From IMG/VR virus record IMGVR_UViG_3300020582_000006, positions 21,314 through 85,313 of that record: 64,000 nt of DNA; one strand, given 5' to 3'. Positions 55,198-62,366 of the stretch are shown here, in pieces; position 1 is the stretch's first letter, and every line of letters begins with the position of its first letter. The notes under the pieces were generated by a model, which was not told where the DNA came from, did no database searches, and saw nothing but the letters and a program-made list of their open reading frames with translations. The position numbers and the translations under genes were made by a program. The DNA is from a virus.

Positions 55198-55541
55198 GCA
55201 AACCTGAAGCCCTTCTGGTGGCGGGACGGCGGCTGCGGAATTACCGCGACAAAGGCTTGACGCCCCCGGCTGACGCCCGCATCACGCCTTGCATCAAATG
55301 CGGGGCGCTGCTCGCGCTCTCCCGGGAAGCTGCGGCGCAGATGGATCGGACACTCGCGGACTCGCGACTCGCCGCGGCCATTTGTACGCTCTGCCTGCTC
55401 GATCATGTGCCGAAGATCGATGCTGTCGAAGTGTCGCCGCAAGGCGCGGCCTTACTCGACAGGAATCCCGAACTGCTGCAAGGATCCGGATTCCGCGCTC
55501 GCGATGTGCTGGACGAACTGATCCGCCGGACGAAGAAATGA
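55194..55541 (+). CDS. Hypothetical protein with CxxC pairs, 115 aa
   Basis: Starts at ATG 55194. CIKCGALLAL near residue 33 and CTLCLLDHV near residue 66 likely bind zinc; the ends are helical. Overlaps both neighbours by four bases. Function unknown. Confidence 0.5.
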   Translation: MSKPEALLVAGRRLRNYRDKGLTPPADARITPCIKCGALLALSREAAAQMDRTLADSRLAAAICTLCLLDHVPKIDAVEVSPQGAALLDRNPELLQGSGFRARDVLDELIRRTKK

Positions 55542-55708
55542 AAGTCCTCTGGCATCTGCTGCGCGAAGGTCTGGCGATCTATCTCTTCGTCTGGCTGATC
55601 GACGGTCCGATCCAGTTCATCTGCGACGTGATCGGAACCATTATCGGCACGGTTGCCGGCTGGCTGTTCAATCGCATGATGGAGGCGCTCCGAAGCTATG
55701 AGAGATGA
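55538..55708 (+). CDS. Small membrane protein, 56 aa
   Basis: Starts at ATG 55538. Two hydrophobic stretches (LAIYLFVWLIDGPIQFI and VIGTIIGTVAGWLF) suggest a membrane hairpin. Holin-like in size but not recognisable as one. Confidence 0.5.
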   Translation: MKVLWHLLREGLAIYLFVWLIDGPIQFICDVIGTIIGTVAGWLFNRMMEALRSYER

Positions 55709-55988
55709 CAACGACACCTTGAGGTTTCCGCCGACGAACTGCCTGAATTGCAACCTGGAGCTTGATTCGCTCAGTACGCTCGATAACACGGTGCCTCATC
55801 CGAAGCGCGGCGACCCGGTCGTATGCCTGCATTGCGGCGCGGTGGCCACCTTCGATAACGGCCGCGTCCGTCCGCTTACAAAACAGGAGATTGAAGACCT
55901 GATGTGCTCGACCCGCACGATGGAGAAACTGCTGATGATCCGCGCCGGTATTTTCTTCGTTCATCACCAGCAAGCCCAGCGCAACTAA
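55698..55988 (+). CDS. Small zinc protein, 96 aa
   Basis: CLNCNLELDSL near residue 15 and VVCLHCGAVATFD near residue 42 form a zinc ribbon of a type frequent in phages (P-x-x-G-D-x-x-V-C-x-x-C-G). Helical C-terminus. Function unknown. Confidence 0.55.
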   Translation: MRDDNDTLRFPPTNCLNCNLELDSLSTLDNTVPHPKRGDPVVCLHCGAVATFDNGRVRPLTKQEIEDLMCSTRTMEKLLMIRAGIFFVHHQQAQRN

Positions 55989-55995
55989 AAAGGCT

Positions 55996-56436
55996 TTGAA
56001 AAAACCGCTGATATTATCAGATGGATTTACAAGAGCCCTGATGTGGCCTTGTTATGCCTGCGGTTCGCACGAGCCTGACTGCGGGCATCGCGAGATCGAG
56101 CTGGTCGCATGGTGGCATTCGCTCGCGGTCGATTGCTGGCATCGCGAGATCGAACTGCTTGCATGGTCGCCGAGGAAAACCGATGACGAACACCAGATTG
56201 TTGCTGCTGACAGCCTTGCTGCTGCTGGCTCTGGGAATTCTCCTGGTTTATGTGACTGCCCAGCGGAAGTTCGAGTCCACCAGGAGCTCGATGATCAACC
56301 GAGGCGCCGAGGTAAACGGAACGTCGCTCGCGAATCTCGAACTCATCTGGCCGGTCGATTCGAAAGAGTTCCTTGCGAAGCAGGCCCCGGCCGATGCGAG
56401 CGAGGCTTTCCGAAAAACGTTCGCCGCCTGCGCTGA
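55996..56436 (+). CDS. Doubtful gene with 18-residue tandem repeat
   Basis: From TTG 55996 or ATG 56041 the first ~60 residues contain CYACGSHEPDC and then HREIELVAW repeated 18 residues later as HREIELLAW, from a 54-bp in-frame duplication (56086 and 56140). Beyond 56183 the frame runs antiphase to the next, clearly real gene. It may be a short gene that lost its stop, or not be expressed. Confidence 0.25.
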   Translation: MKKPLILSDGFTRALMWPCYACGSHEPDCGHREIELVAWWHSLAVDCWHREIELLAWSPRKTDDEHQIVAADSLAAAGSGNSPGLCDCPAEVRVHQELDDQPRRRGKRNVARESRTHLAGRFERVPCEAGPGRCERGFPKNVRRLR

Positions 56437-56674
56437 GAACGGCGGACGCGTATTCATCCCGCCCGGCTACTGGTGGGTGCCGAAACTCAAGACCATGCCT
56501 GTCAGGCGCTGTCCCTCCTACGGACTGGGATCGAAAAGTCACATAGACACCGTAGTGGACTTCTCGCCTCTGGCTCCGGCCGTCGATCCGCGGACGCTGC
56601 TCAAACCATCCGGCGGCTGTATCATGCGCGATGCGGATCAGTACAACATGCCTTTCCCGATGAGCTGCCCATGA
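56183..56674 (+). CDS. Signal-anchored hypothetical protein, 163 aa
   Basis: Starts at ATG 56183 after GAGGAAAACCG. N-terminal membrane segment (LLLLTALLLLALGILLVYVT), then a soluble domain with VFIPPGYWWVPKL and several cysteines (CPSYG, GGCIMRD, MSCP) that could form disulfides outside the cytoplasm. Role unknown. Confidence 0.55.
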   Translation: MTNTRLLLLTALLLLALGILLVYVTAQRKFESTRSSMINRGAEVNGTSLANLELIWPVDSKEFLAKQAPADASEAFRKTFAACAENGGRVFIPPGYWWVPKLKTMPVRRCPSYGLGSKSHIDTVVDFSPLAPAVDPRTLLKPSGGCIMRDADQYNMPFPMSCP

Positions 56675-56997
56675 GGAAAAGAAACAAAGCGACTCCTGTC
56701 CCTGCTGCGGACATACGGGCCCAGGCGATCCGGCGCTCGCCGGAATGGGGCGAGCGGCTGCTGGCGCTCGAGGCTGCCGGCCTGCTGCGCACCGGCGATC
56801 ATCCGGACTTCATCGTGGGCGGCCAATGGCCGACTACCGTGAAAGGGGCGATCCGGCGATCGTGCGCCGACTGCCGCGAATTCGTGGCGCTCTCGCCTGA
56901 CTCCGGTCTGCCGAAAAGCCTCGAATTCCCGAATGCGCCGATCATCTGCTGGCCGTGCTGCGAACGCCGCGCGCTCGAATCGAAGCTGAAGACATAG
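56671..56997 (+). CDS. Small zinc protein, 108 aa
   Basis: ATGA overlap at 56671. Basic start, helix (SPEWGERLLALEAAGLLRTG), and CADCREFVALSP / CWPCCERRAL as zinc ligands. The C-x-x-C-x-x-x-V-A-L-S-P layout is common in phage zinc proteins. Function unknown. Confidence 0.5.
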   Translation: MRKRNKATPVPAADIRAQAIRRSPEWGERLLALEAAGLLRTGDHPDFIVGGQWPTTVKGAIRRSCADCREFVALSPDSGLPKSLEFPNAPIICWPCCERRALESKLKT

Positions 56998-57085
56998 GTG
57001 CAGGCGTGACAAATGGTGGCTCCACGGCCACATGATGAAATACCTTTGCTTTCCTATTTCTTCCTGCGTTATCCTGACAGTTTGC

Positions 57086-57248
57086 GGGAGCGGCGAAGTT
57101 GGCCGGATACTTCATATGCTAATGAAACTGGCCCCGCTGGATCTGTTGACGTCACTTTGAAAAGGGTGAGCGCCGAAAGGTGGGGTTGGAAGACCATCGA
57201 CAGGTCCTGCGGGGCCAGTACATTTCCGGTTGGCGCTTATTCCCTCCC
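57086..57248 (+). ncRNA. Y-RNA-like RNA 1
   Basis: Terminal stem GGGAG (57086-57090) / CTCCC (57244-57248) adjoins CGGCGAAG on the 5' side and TTATTCC on the 3' side, the same frame as in four RNAs downstream, with a shared GATACTTC at 57106. Inside is a perfect 11-bp helix (57128-57138 with 57209-57219) enclosing a 7-bp stem and a GAAA-tetraloop hairpin; no T-arm is seen. Stem plus CGGCGAAG fits the Ro-binding module of bacterial Y RNAs, and the Ro60-type gene follows at 58062. Confidence 0.65.
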
Positions 57249-57257
57249 ATAAGCCTT

Positions 57258-57476
57258 ATGGATAACGAGCTGAAAGAGTACCTTGACGCAATGGAAGCCC
57301 GTATCAACGCGAATATCGAGCGCGTCGAAACCAAACTGCTGACCGCCTTTCACGGCTGGTCGCGGCCTTATGAGATCCGGGCGCGCGGCGTATCAACGGC
57401 AGTCAACAGTTTCGATGAGCGGCTCGGTCTGGTGGAGGAACGCCTCAGCGCCATCGAGCGCAAACAGGCACATTGA
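57258..57476 (+). CDS. Small coiled-coil protein within the Y-RNA cluster
   Basis: 72 residues from ATG 57258, ten bases after RNA 1. Helical heptads (ELKEYLDAMEARINANIERV, then FDERLGLVEERLSAIERK) suggest an oligomerising coiled coil. Its place among the RNA genes hints at a role in the Ro60 module, but no family is recognised. Confidence 0.5.
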   Translation: MDNELKEYLDAMEARINANIERVETKLLTAFHGWSRPYEIRARGVSTAVNSFDERLGLVEERLSAIERKQAH

Positions 57477-57480
57477 TTTT

Positions 57481-57621
57481 CAGGTGACGCGGCGAAGGAT
57501 CGGGATACTTCTTACTTAATCTGTGGGTCGTGGGTTCGAGTCCCATCACCGGCGCAAGTCGGTGTAGCTCAGCTGGGTAGAGCAACAGCAAAAAGCCCCG
57601 GGCCGACAATTCCCGTCACTG
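57481..57621 (+). ncRNA. Y-RNA-like RNA 2 with permuted tRNA domain
   Basis: Terminal stem GTGACG / CGTCAC next to CGGCGAAG and AATTCC. Inside lies a circularly permuted tRNA: T-arm GTGGG-TTCGAGT-CCCAT (57530-57546), acceptor 3' strand CACCGGC (57547-57553), GCAA loop, acceptor 5' strand GTCGGTG (57558-57564), TA, and D-arm GCTC-AGCTGGGTA-GAGC (57567-57583). Permuted tRNA-like effector modules are known from YrlA RNAs. A T-run follows the stem. The domain could attract tRNA enzymes or carry Ro60-bound RNA to substrates. Confidence 0.8.
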
Positions 57622-57630
57622 TTTTTGGAT

Positions 57631-57729
57631 CTGGCGCGGCGAAGATTGGAGATACTTCTTTGGTTGAAGATCGGGGCAACCTGATCTGCGGTTCAATTCC
57701 GCGAGCCTCCAGTTGACCATTCCCGCCAG
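57631..57729 (+). ncRNA. Y-RNA-like RNA 3
   Basis: Stem CTGGCG / CGCCAG with CGGCGAAG and ATTCC. It has a T-arm-like hairpin GCGG-TTCAATT-CCGC (57688-57702), a 7-bp helix ATTGGAG / CTCCAGT and an AGATC...GATCT hairpin, but no D-arm or acceptor copy. Followed by TTTTTT. Confidence 0.7.
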
Positions 57730-57741
57730 TTTGAGTTTTTT

Positions 57742-57877
57742 CATGGCGCGGCGCAGTTGAGACGGTTACTTCATAAGTACAGGTTCGACTCCTGTCGGGC
57801 TGGCTTGAAAACCGGCTCGATATTGCTCTATGTTTTATGGCCAGAGCAAAACCGTTCTGACGATCTTTCCCGCCATG
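57742..57877 (+). ncRNA. Y-RNA-like RNA 4 with permuted tRNA domain
   Basis: Stem CATGGCG / CGCCATG with CGGCG and TTTCC. The inner domain again has permuted tRNA order: T-arm ACAGG-TTCGACT-CCTGT (57779-57795), acceptor-like CGGGCTGG (57796-57803), 8-base loop, CCGGCTCG (57812-57819), and D-arm-like GCTC...GAGC (57825-57847). The D-loop is longer than normal. Confidence 0.75.
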
Positions 57878-57889
57878 TTTTAAAGGAGG

Positions 57890-57960
57890 CTGGCGCGGCG
57901 AAATTCTGGGCTACTTCATTCTTCAAAAATGCCAACGCCCAGGGTGCTCTTTCCCGCCAG
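57890..57960 (+). ncRNA. Y-RNA-like RNA 5, minimal form
   Basis: 71 bases: stem CTGGCG / CGCCAG with CGGCGAA and TTTCC, then only a 6-bp hairpin CTGGGC / GCCCAG. No tRNA-like domain. It ends ten bases before the next small gene. Confidence 0.65.
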
Positions 57961-57969
57961 TGATCTCTT

Positions 57970-58065
57970 ATGCTGAAGTACTTCCTGATCGGCGAAGCCT
58001 GCGGAATCGCGACGGTGTTCCTTGGCGCTTATCTGCTGTACCTCTACTTTGACCGCCGCTGGTGA
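57970..58065 (+). CDS. 31-residue membrane peptide before Ro60 gene
   Basis: ATG 57970 to TGA 58063-58065, overlapping the GTG of the Ro60-like gene. One transmembrane helix (GIATVFLGAYLLYLY) ending DRRW. Translational coupling to the Ro60-like gene is likely; a separate function is unknown. Confidence 0.45.
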   Translation: MLKYFLIGEACGIATVFLGAYLLYLYFDRRW

Positions 58066-59468
58066 AACGAATTATGAAGACGAACACTGCCCCCGCTTAC
58101 TCGCCACCGCCTCGAACCCATGAGGGCGCGGTCGCGGATCGCATCACGCCGCTCCAGCAGCTGCGGCGCAGCGTACTCACGTGCCTCCTCTGGGAAGACA
58201 ACTTCTATGAGTCCGGCGCTGCAGTCGCCGCACGCATCGCGGATCTTTGCACGAAAGTGAAGCCGGAAGACATTGCCACGCTCGCCATCGAAGCGCGTGA
58301 GGCGATGAAGCTGCGGCACGTTCCGCTCTATCTGGCGGTCCAGCTTTCGAAGCGCAAAGGTTATGGCTCGCTGGTCACCGACGTTCTCGACAAGATCGTT
58401 CAGCGCGCCGACGAACCGGCCGAACTGCTGGCGATGTACTGGCAGGACCGCGCGGCGAAGTTCAAAGACATCGACGGGCGGCGGCAGGGTGGCGCGATCT
58501 CGCACCGCGGCATCAAGACCGGCCTCGCGAATGCCCTGCATCGCTTCAACGAGTACCAGCTGGCGAAGTGGCGCGGCGACGACAAAGCCGTCAAGCTCAG
58601 GGACGTGATTCGCCTCGTTCACCCAAAGGCGTCCAGCCCCGCGCAGGCCGATCTCTGGAAGCGCGTCATGAAAGGCGAACTCGCTACTCCCGATACCTGG
58701 GAGGTCGAGCTGTCCGCCGGCAAGGACAAGCGCGAGACTTTCACGCGCCTGCTGACCGATAACAAACTGGGCGGCCTCGCCTTGCTGCGCAACTTGCGCA
58801 ACATGGAACAGGCGGGCGTCGACCGCTCGCTCGTCTCGACCCGGCTCGAGCAGGGCGTCGAGCGGGCGCTGCCGTTCCGCTTCATCACGGCGGCTCGCTA
58901 TGCGCCGAACTACGAGCCCTCGCTCGAAATTGCCATGTTCAAGGCGATCGAAGGCATGCCGAAGCTTCCCGGCAAAACCGGGCTGATGGTCGATGTCTCC
59001 GGTTCGATGGACGGCCGGATCAGCGCCAAGTCCGAAACGACTCGCATCGACGTGGCTGCGGGCCTCTCGATCCTCGTGCGCGAGCTGTGCGAGACGGCGG
59101 TTCTTGCGACTTTCTCGGATCGGGTGGTCGCGATCCCGCCGCGCCGTGGCTTCGCGCTGCGGGATGCGGTTCTCAATTCGCAGCCGCATCATGGTACCTA
59201 TCTCGCGCAGGCGCTGGCAACGATGACCATTCAGCCCGCGTGGAAGGATATGGACCGGCTGATCGTGCTGACCGACGAACAGTCGGCGGACGGGATCTCA
59301 CTCGGCAGCGTGACCGGTCTCGCTTACTGCGTCAACGTGGCCTCGAATGCCAACGGCGTCAGCTACAAGAACGGCTGGCAGCACATTGACGGCTGGTCGG
59401 AAGCGGTTCTGGACTACATTCGCGAGATTGAAATTGAAAGCGCCAACGAAACCAGATCCCAAAGCTGA
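58062..59468 (+). CDS. rsr: Ro60/TROVE-domain RNA-binding protein (Rsr)
   Basis: 468 residues from GTG 58062. The N-terminal two thirds is a TROVE HEAT-repeat ring: QQLRRSVLTCLLWEDNFYES, then HVPLYLAVQLSKRKGYGS, KTGLANALHRFNEYQLAKWR and NKLGGLALLRNLRNMEQAGV. The C-terminal von Willebrand A domain has an intact metal site: LMVDVSGSMDGR (D-x-S-x-S), HHGTYLAQAL and LIVLTDEQS. Ro proteins bind misfolded RNA and Y RNAs, and in bacteria join with PNPase for RNA decay. Five Y-RNA-like genes lie directly upstream, forming a self-contained module. Encoded by a probable phage, where such genes are known but rare. Confidence 0.92.
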   Translation: MKRIMKTNTAPAYSPPPRTHEGAVADRITPLQQLRRSVLTCLLWEDNFYESGAAVAARIADLCTKVKPEDIATLAIEAREAMKLRHVPLYLAVQLSKRKGYGSLVTDVLDKIVQRADEPAELLAMYWQDRAAKFKDIDGRRQGGAISHRGIKTGLANALHRFNEYQLAKWRGDDKAVKLRDVIRLVHPKASSPAQADLWKRVMKGELATPDTWEVELSAGKDKRETFTRLLTDNKLGGLALLRNLRNMEQAGVDRSLVSTRLEQGVERALPFRFITAARYAPNYEPSLEIAMFKAIEGMPKLPGKTGLMVDVSGSMDGRISAKSETTRIDVAAGLSILVRELCETAVLATFSDRVVAIPPRRGFALRDAVLNSQPHHGTYLAQALATMTIQPAWKDMDRLIVLTDEQSADGISLGSVTGLAYCVNVASNANGVSYKNGWQHIDGWSEAVLDYIREIEIESANETRSQS

Positions 59469-59619
59469 CTTACTGACGCCGGACGAAGCTGCCCGGCGTC
59501 TTCGCGTCACACGCCGCACGCTTTACACCTGGCTCCGGGCTGGCACGTTTCCCGGGGCCAGAGTGGGCGGCGTCTGGCGCATCAAAGCCTCAGACATCGA
59601 ACACAAACTGAAAGCCTGA
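59434..59619 (+). CDS. Excisionase-type HTH protein (start uncertain)
   Basis: Winged helix-turn-helix: LLTPDEAARRLRVTRRTLYT, then LRAGTFPGARVGGVWRIKAS. Starts may be TTG 59434, TTG 59428 or ATG 59347, all within the Ro60 gene, so translation is coupled. It may regulate this operon or act as a recombination directionality factor. Confidence 0.65.
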   Translation: MKAPTKPDPKADLLTPDEAARRLRVTRRTLYTWLRAGTFPGARVGGVWRIKASDIEHKLKA

Positions 59620-59666
59620 CTCAGGGGAAATATTCTACCCCGCCGAATCCTGATTTTCCCTTTTAA

Positions 59667-59695
59667 TTGACACGTTAAAAATTGCAGAGTAGTGT
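59667..59695 (+). promoter_or_regulatory. Possible sigma70-type promoter
   Basis: TTGACA at 59667-59672, 17 bases, then TAGTGT at 59690-59695, with an AT-rich spacer, in a gene-free stretch (59620-59846) before the next rightward gene. -35 is perfect, -10 weak. Confidence 0.4.
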
Positions 59696-59846
59696 AATCT
59701 TCAGACCACCACAGCGGGAAAATCGTTTTTTTTGACTGTGAGCGGCCTGACGGACGAGGCCAGTTATCCTCCGCAAGGGGCCAAATAAACCCTCCCCACG
59801 CTATTTGCGGACTCGCGCCTCGGCTTTAATTCTTCTTTCCTACTCA

Positions 59847-60287
59847 ATGACAATTCAAGCGTGTAATCTGCGCGGACGTGTGCCCTGTCCGATCCCTGTT
59901 CGCTGGCCAGATGGAACTTCCTACTCTGAGGGCAATCCTGAAGAAATCGAGCGGATGATCGCAGCCGCCATCGTCGAGGGCAAGGCCAACAAACATGGCT
60001 CGGTGCGCGTGCTGAGAATGCTGTGCAACGAAGAGACGGCGCTCGCTGAACTGGCTCGCATCCGCGCGCTCGAAGCGGCGCAGTCGATCGAGCGATCGGG
60101 CTCGATCATCACCGCGGCCAGCTGCACGGTCTATCGCGCGAACCTTCCCTCGGGCCACAAGGTCTGGCAACATCTGCCTCACTGCGGCTTGCGCATTATC
60201 CTGATACCAGCATGGCTGCGCGGCAGAGCGAGGATCGTGGATCCCATCTTCGGCTGTTTCTCTGACATCGGCCAGCTCGCTGCATGA
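59847..60287 (+). CDS. Hypothetical protein, 146 aa
   Basis: Starts at ATG 59847. Helical middle (EEIERMIAAAIVEGKANKHG, then ELARIRALEAAQSIERSG) and a beta-like end. Cysteines are scattered. Resembles no known family. First gene after a promoter-like site. Confidence 0.5.
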   Translation: MTIQACNLRGRVPCPIPVRWPDGTSYSEGNPEEIERMIAAAIVEGKANKHGSVRVLRMLCNEETALAELARIRALEAAQSIERSGSIITAASCTVYRANLPSGHKVWQHLPHCGLRIILIPAWLRGRARIVDPIFGCFSDIGQLAA

Positions 60288-60571
60288 CGAAGCATCGTTC
60301 CGCGTTCCTGCTCGGCCGCATGACCGCTTACCAGCGGGGCGCTTACATCGGACGCGAAGCTTTGCCGGCCTTTGCCCGCGCTGTCGATCAGTCCGAAAAG
60401 CGTCTGCCGCTGCGTCCTCCCATTCGCAAAGGCGCGTGTTCAATCTGCGGCCAGGAGACTTCCTTCGCCTGTTCGGACTGCAAGATGGACCGCCACGAAA
60501 CGATCTATGTCTGCGAGTCGGCCGACTGCCGCGATCAGCACGAAGCCGCTTGCAGTAACCCTTCGCTTTGA
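60284..60571 (+). CDS. Small zinc protein, 95 aa
   Basis: ATGA overlap at 60284. CSICGQETSFACSDCKMDRH, then YVCESADCRDQHEAAC provides two zinc sites similar to B-box or zf-HIT-like knuckles. Protein or RNA contacts are plausible; function unknown. Confidence 0.55.
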   Translation: MTKHRSAFLLGRMTAYQRGAYIGREALPAFARAVDQSEKRLPLRPPIRKGACSICGQETSFACSDCKMDRHETIYVCESADCRDQHEAACSNPSL

Positions 60572-60594
60572 ACCTGCACCTGTAATTGGTACAA

Positions 60595-60990
60595 ATGCCA
60601 TGGCTCGAAGTTCTCCGCGCTGCACGAGAGCGTAATCGCATGGTGCGCAGACCCGCCGACCGCGGGCAAACCGTAGTCGCTATCGAAGGTACCGATTTCG
60701 CTTACGAAGAAGTGAAAGCCGCCATCGACGTGGCGCGCATGAAACAGAGAGTCGAATGCCGGCACGCGGTCCTGCGGCTGATCTTCGGCACCGTTCAAAT
60801 GATCGCTGTGATCTGGGCCGCCGCGATGATTCTGCTGCCCCGATACAATCGCGACCTGACTTTCCTCGCGGGCTGCATCGTCTTCCTCAAAGCGTGGCTG
60901 GTGATCCTCGCCGCCGGTGGTACCTCGGTACTGATCGCGGTGGCGCTGACCGCTCTCGACATCCTGCGCGAACGCCGCGCGGCTCGCTGA
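60595..60990 (+). CDS. Membrane protein, 131 aa
   Basis: ATG 60595 is part of a TTGGTACAAATG motif. Soluble N-terminal ~65 residues, then two transmembrane helices (LIFGTVQMIAVIWAAAMILL; LTFLAGCIVFLKAWLVILA continuing into a third hydrophobic stretch). It precedes the terminase gene. Function unknown. Confidence 0.55.
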   Translation: MPWLEVLRAARERNRMVRRPADRGQTVVAIEGTDFAYEEVKAAIDVARMKQRVECRHAVLRLIFGTVQMIAVIWAAAMILLPRYNRDLTFLAGCIVFLKAWLVILAAGGTSVLIAVALTALDILRERRAAR

Positions 60991-61096
60991 CTGCAAAAGT
61001 CCAGGGAATTCCCGAAGTTTCCCGAGTTTCCCGGGACCTTTCCGCGCTTTCCGCGCAGCTTCTAACTCGAAAAATCGTCAATTTTCAGCTTCTGAC

Positions 61097-61636
61097 ATGC
61101 CTCGTGGAGCACTTGCAGGGAACCGAAACGCGGTCGGAAACCGCGGCCGGCCCGTAACTCTCAAGTACGATCCCAAATACGCGGCTATTGCGCGAGGCGC
61201 TACCATGCTCGGCGCTACCGATGTCGAACTTGCTGCAATGATTGGGATTGGCCTCAAAACTCTCTCACGCTGGAAGAACTCTTATCCGGAATTTGAGCAG
61301 GCCATAAAAAGCGGGAAGGATGTCGCAGACTCGAATGTGGCTGTCTCGCTTTACCGGCGCGCGATCGGTTACACGCATCGCGCGGTGAAAATTTTCGCGC
61401 ACAACGGCACAACCTTCGAGCACGAATACACGGAGCGTTACCCGCCTGAGACGACAGCCTGTATCTTCTGGCTGAAGAACCGAAGGCCGAAGATCTGGCG
61501 CGACCGGCCGGCATTCCAGGAGGGCGAAGAGGACGACGCGGTGAAGGAGTTACTGCGGGCGATCAGGGATTCGCCAGGCCCGGCGGTCGACGGCGCGTAT
61601 CATCCCGACGACATACCTGTCCCGGCGCCGTCCTGA
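61097..61636 (+). CDS. terS: Terminase small subunit
   Basis: 179 residues. Helix-turn-helix LGATDVELAAMIGIGLKTLS, then RWKNSYPEFEQAIKSGKDVA, VAVSLYRRAIGYTHRAVKIF and PPETTACIFWLKNRRPKIWR are the signature order of phage terminase small subunits. The protein recognises phage DNA and hands it to the large subunit for packaging. The large subunit should lie beyond the window or downstream. Defines the start of the packaging/structural region. Confidence 0.9.
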   Translation: MPRGALAGNRNAVGNRGRPVTLKYDPKYAAIARGATMLGATDVELAAMIGIGLKTLSRWKNSYPEFEQAIKSGKDVADSNVAVSLYRRAIGYTHRAVKIFAHNGTTFEHEYTERYPPETTACIFWLKNRRPKIWRDRPAFQEGEEDDAVKELLRAIRDSPGPAVDGAYHPDDIPVPAPS

Positions 61637-61960
61637 GTTGTTCGCTGTTATCGAACCACTGGATTTTCCGAGAGCGCAGTCCTTGCGTGATGGCGGCGAG
61701 GCAAAGACTAAATAGTAGTAAAGCTTCGGGGCTGGACGCGCGTTACGCCTGATTTTAGCGGCGGATCACGCTCTTGTCAAATAACGTTTCTTTTCAGCGG
61801 CTTACAATTGTTGCAGTAGTTACTCTCCAGGACTACTCGCGACGAACCGGCTGCGGCAAAGCCAGGTATAACGCCCCAGGGATGCACGCTGGCCGGATGC
61901 GCTTCGGGGGCCGAATGCCGGTGACTCGCGTTGAACCAACGATCTCTGTTCGCCACCTGA
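61637..61960. other. Gene-free stretch after terminase
   Basis: No supported gene. TTGTCA (61775) and TACAAT (61804) are 23 bases apart, too far for a good promoter. Nothing else recognised. Confidence 0.3.
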
Positions 61961-61962
61961 AG

Positions 61963-62245
61963 ACGATGCCTCGATATACAGGCTCGCTTCGAACGTTTTC
62001 ACGCGGACCATCCCGAGGTTTACGCGCTCCTCGTTCGGTTCACGCGCGAAGCCAAAGACATGGGCCGGCGCGCTCACTACGGAGTGGCGGCAGTTTTCGA
62101 GCGTGCACGCTGGCACGCCGAGATCGAGAAGACCGAAGAGTTCAAGCTCAATAACAACTACCGGTCGCGGTACGCTCGCCTGATCATGGAACAGGAACCG
62201 GACCTCGACGGTTTCTTCTCGCTGCGCGAACTGACGGCCGACTAA
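61963..62245 (+). CDS. Conserved phage protein with no normal start codon
   Basis: The frame opens after TGA at ~61960 and reads RFERFHADHPEVYALLVRFT, then YGVAAVFERARWHAEIEKTE and KLNNNYRSRYARLIMEQEPD, a layout known from many short phage and plasmid proteins. The only in-frame ATG is at 62060, inside the conserved domain; upstream there is no ATG, GTG or TTG. Either an ATA-type start, a frameshift from the ATG at 61965, or a sequence error is needed. Confidence 0.5.
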
Positions 62246-62344
62246 CTTTCCACAAAAGGCCGCATTTTGTTGAAAGTACTACATCCGTGATGCGGTTTGG
62301 CGCGGGTTTCGCGGCCTTTCCCGGCAGCTGACTTTCGACAAATT
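62245..62344. repeat. Inverted repeat matching the recombinase-linked sites
   Basis: ACTTTCCACAAAA (62245-62257) and TTTTGTTGAAAGT (62265-62277) are inverted 7 bases apart; ACTTTCGACAAATT follows at 62331-62344. Both arms match the inverted repeats around the recombinase start at 24.5 kb. Confidence 0.6.
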
Positions 62345-62366
62345 GGTACAATTGGGATTCCCTTTC

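Noticed and set aside
57013-57252. 79-residue open frame
   Set aside because: It coincides with the Y-RNA 1 structure and has no coding look.
57481-57877. Ordinary tRNA genes
   Set aside because: T-arms and a D-arm are present but in permuted order and without anticodon arms; they fit Y-RNA effector domains better.
58044-59192. 382-residue open frame on the minus strand
   Set aside because: Antisense to the TROVE gene.
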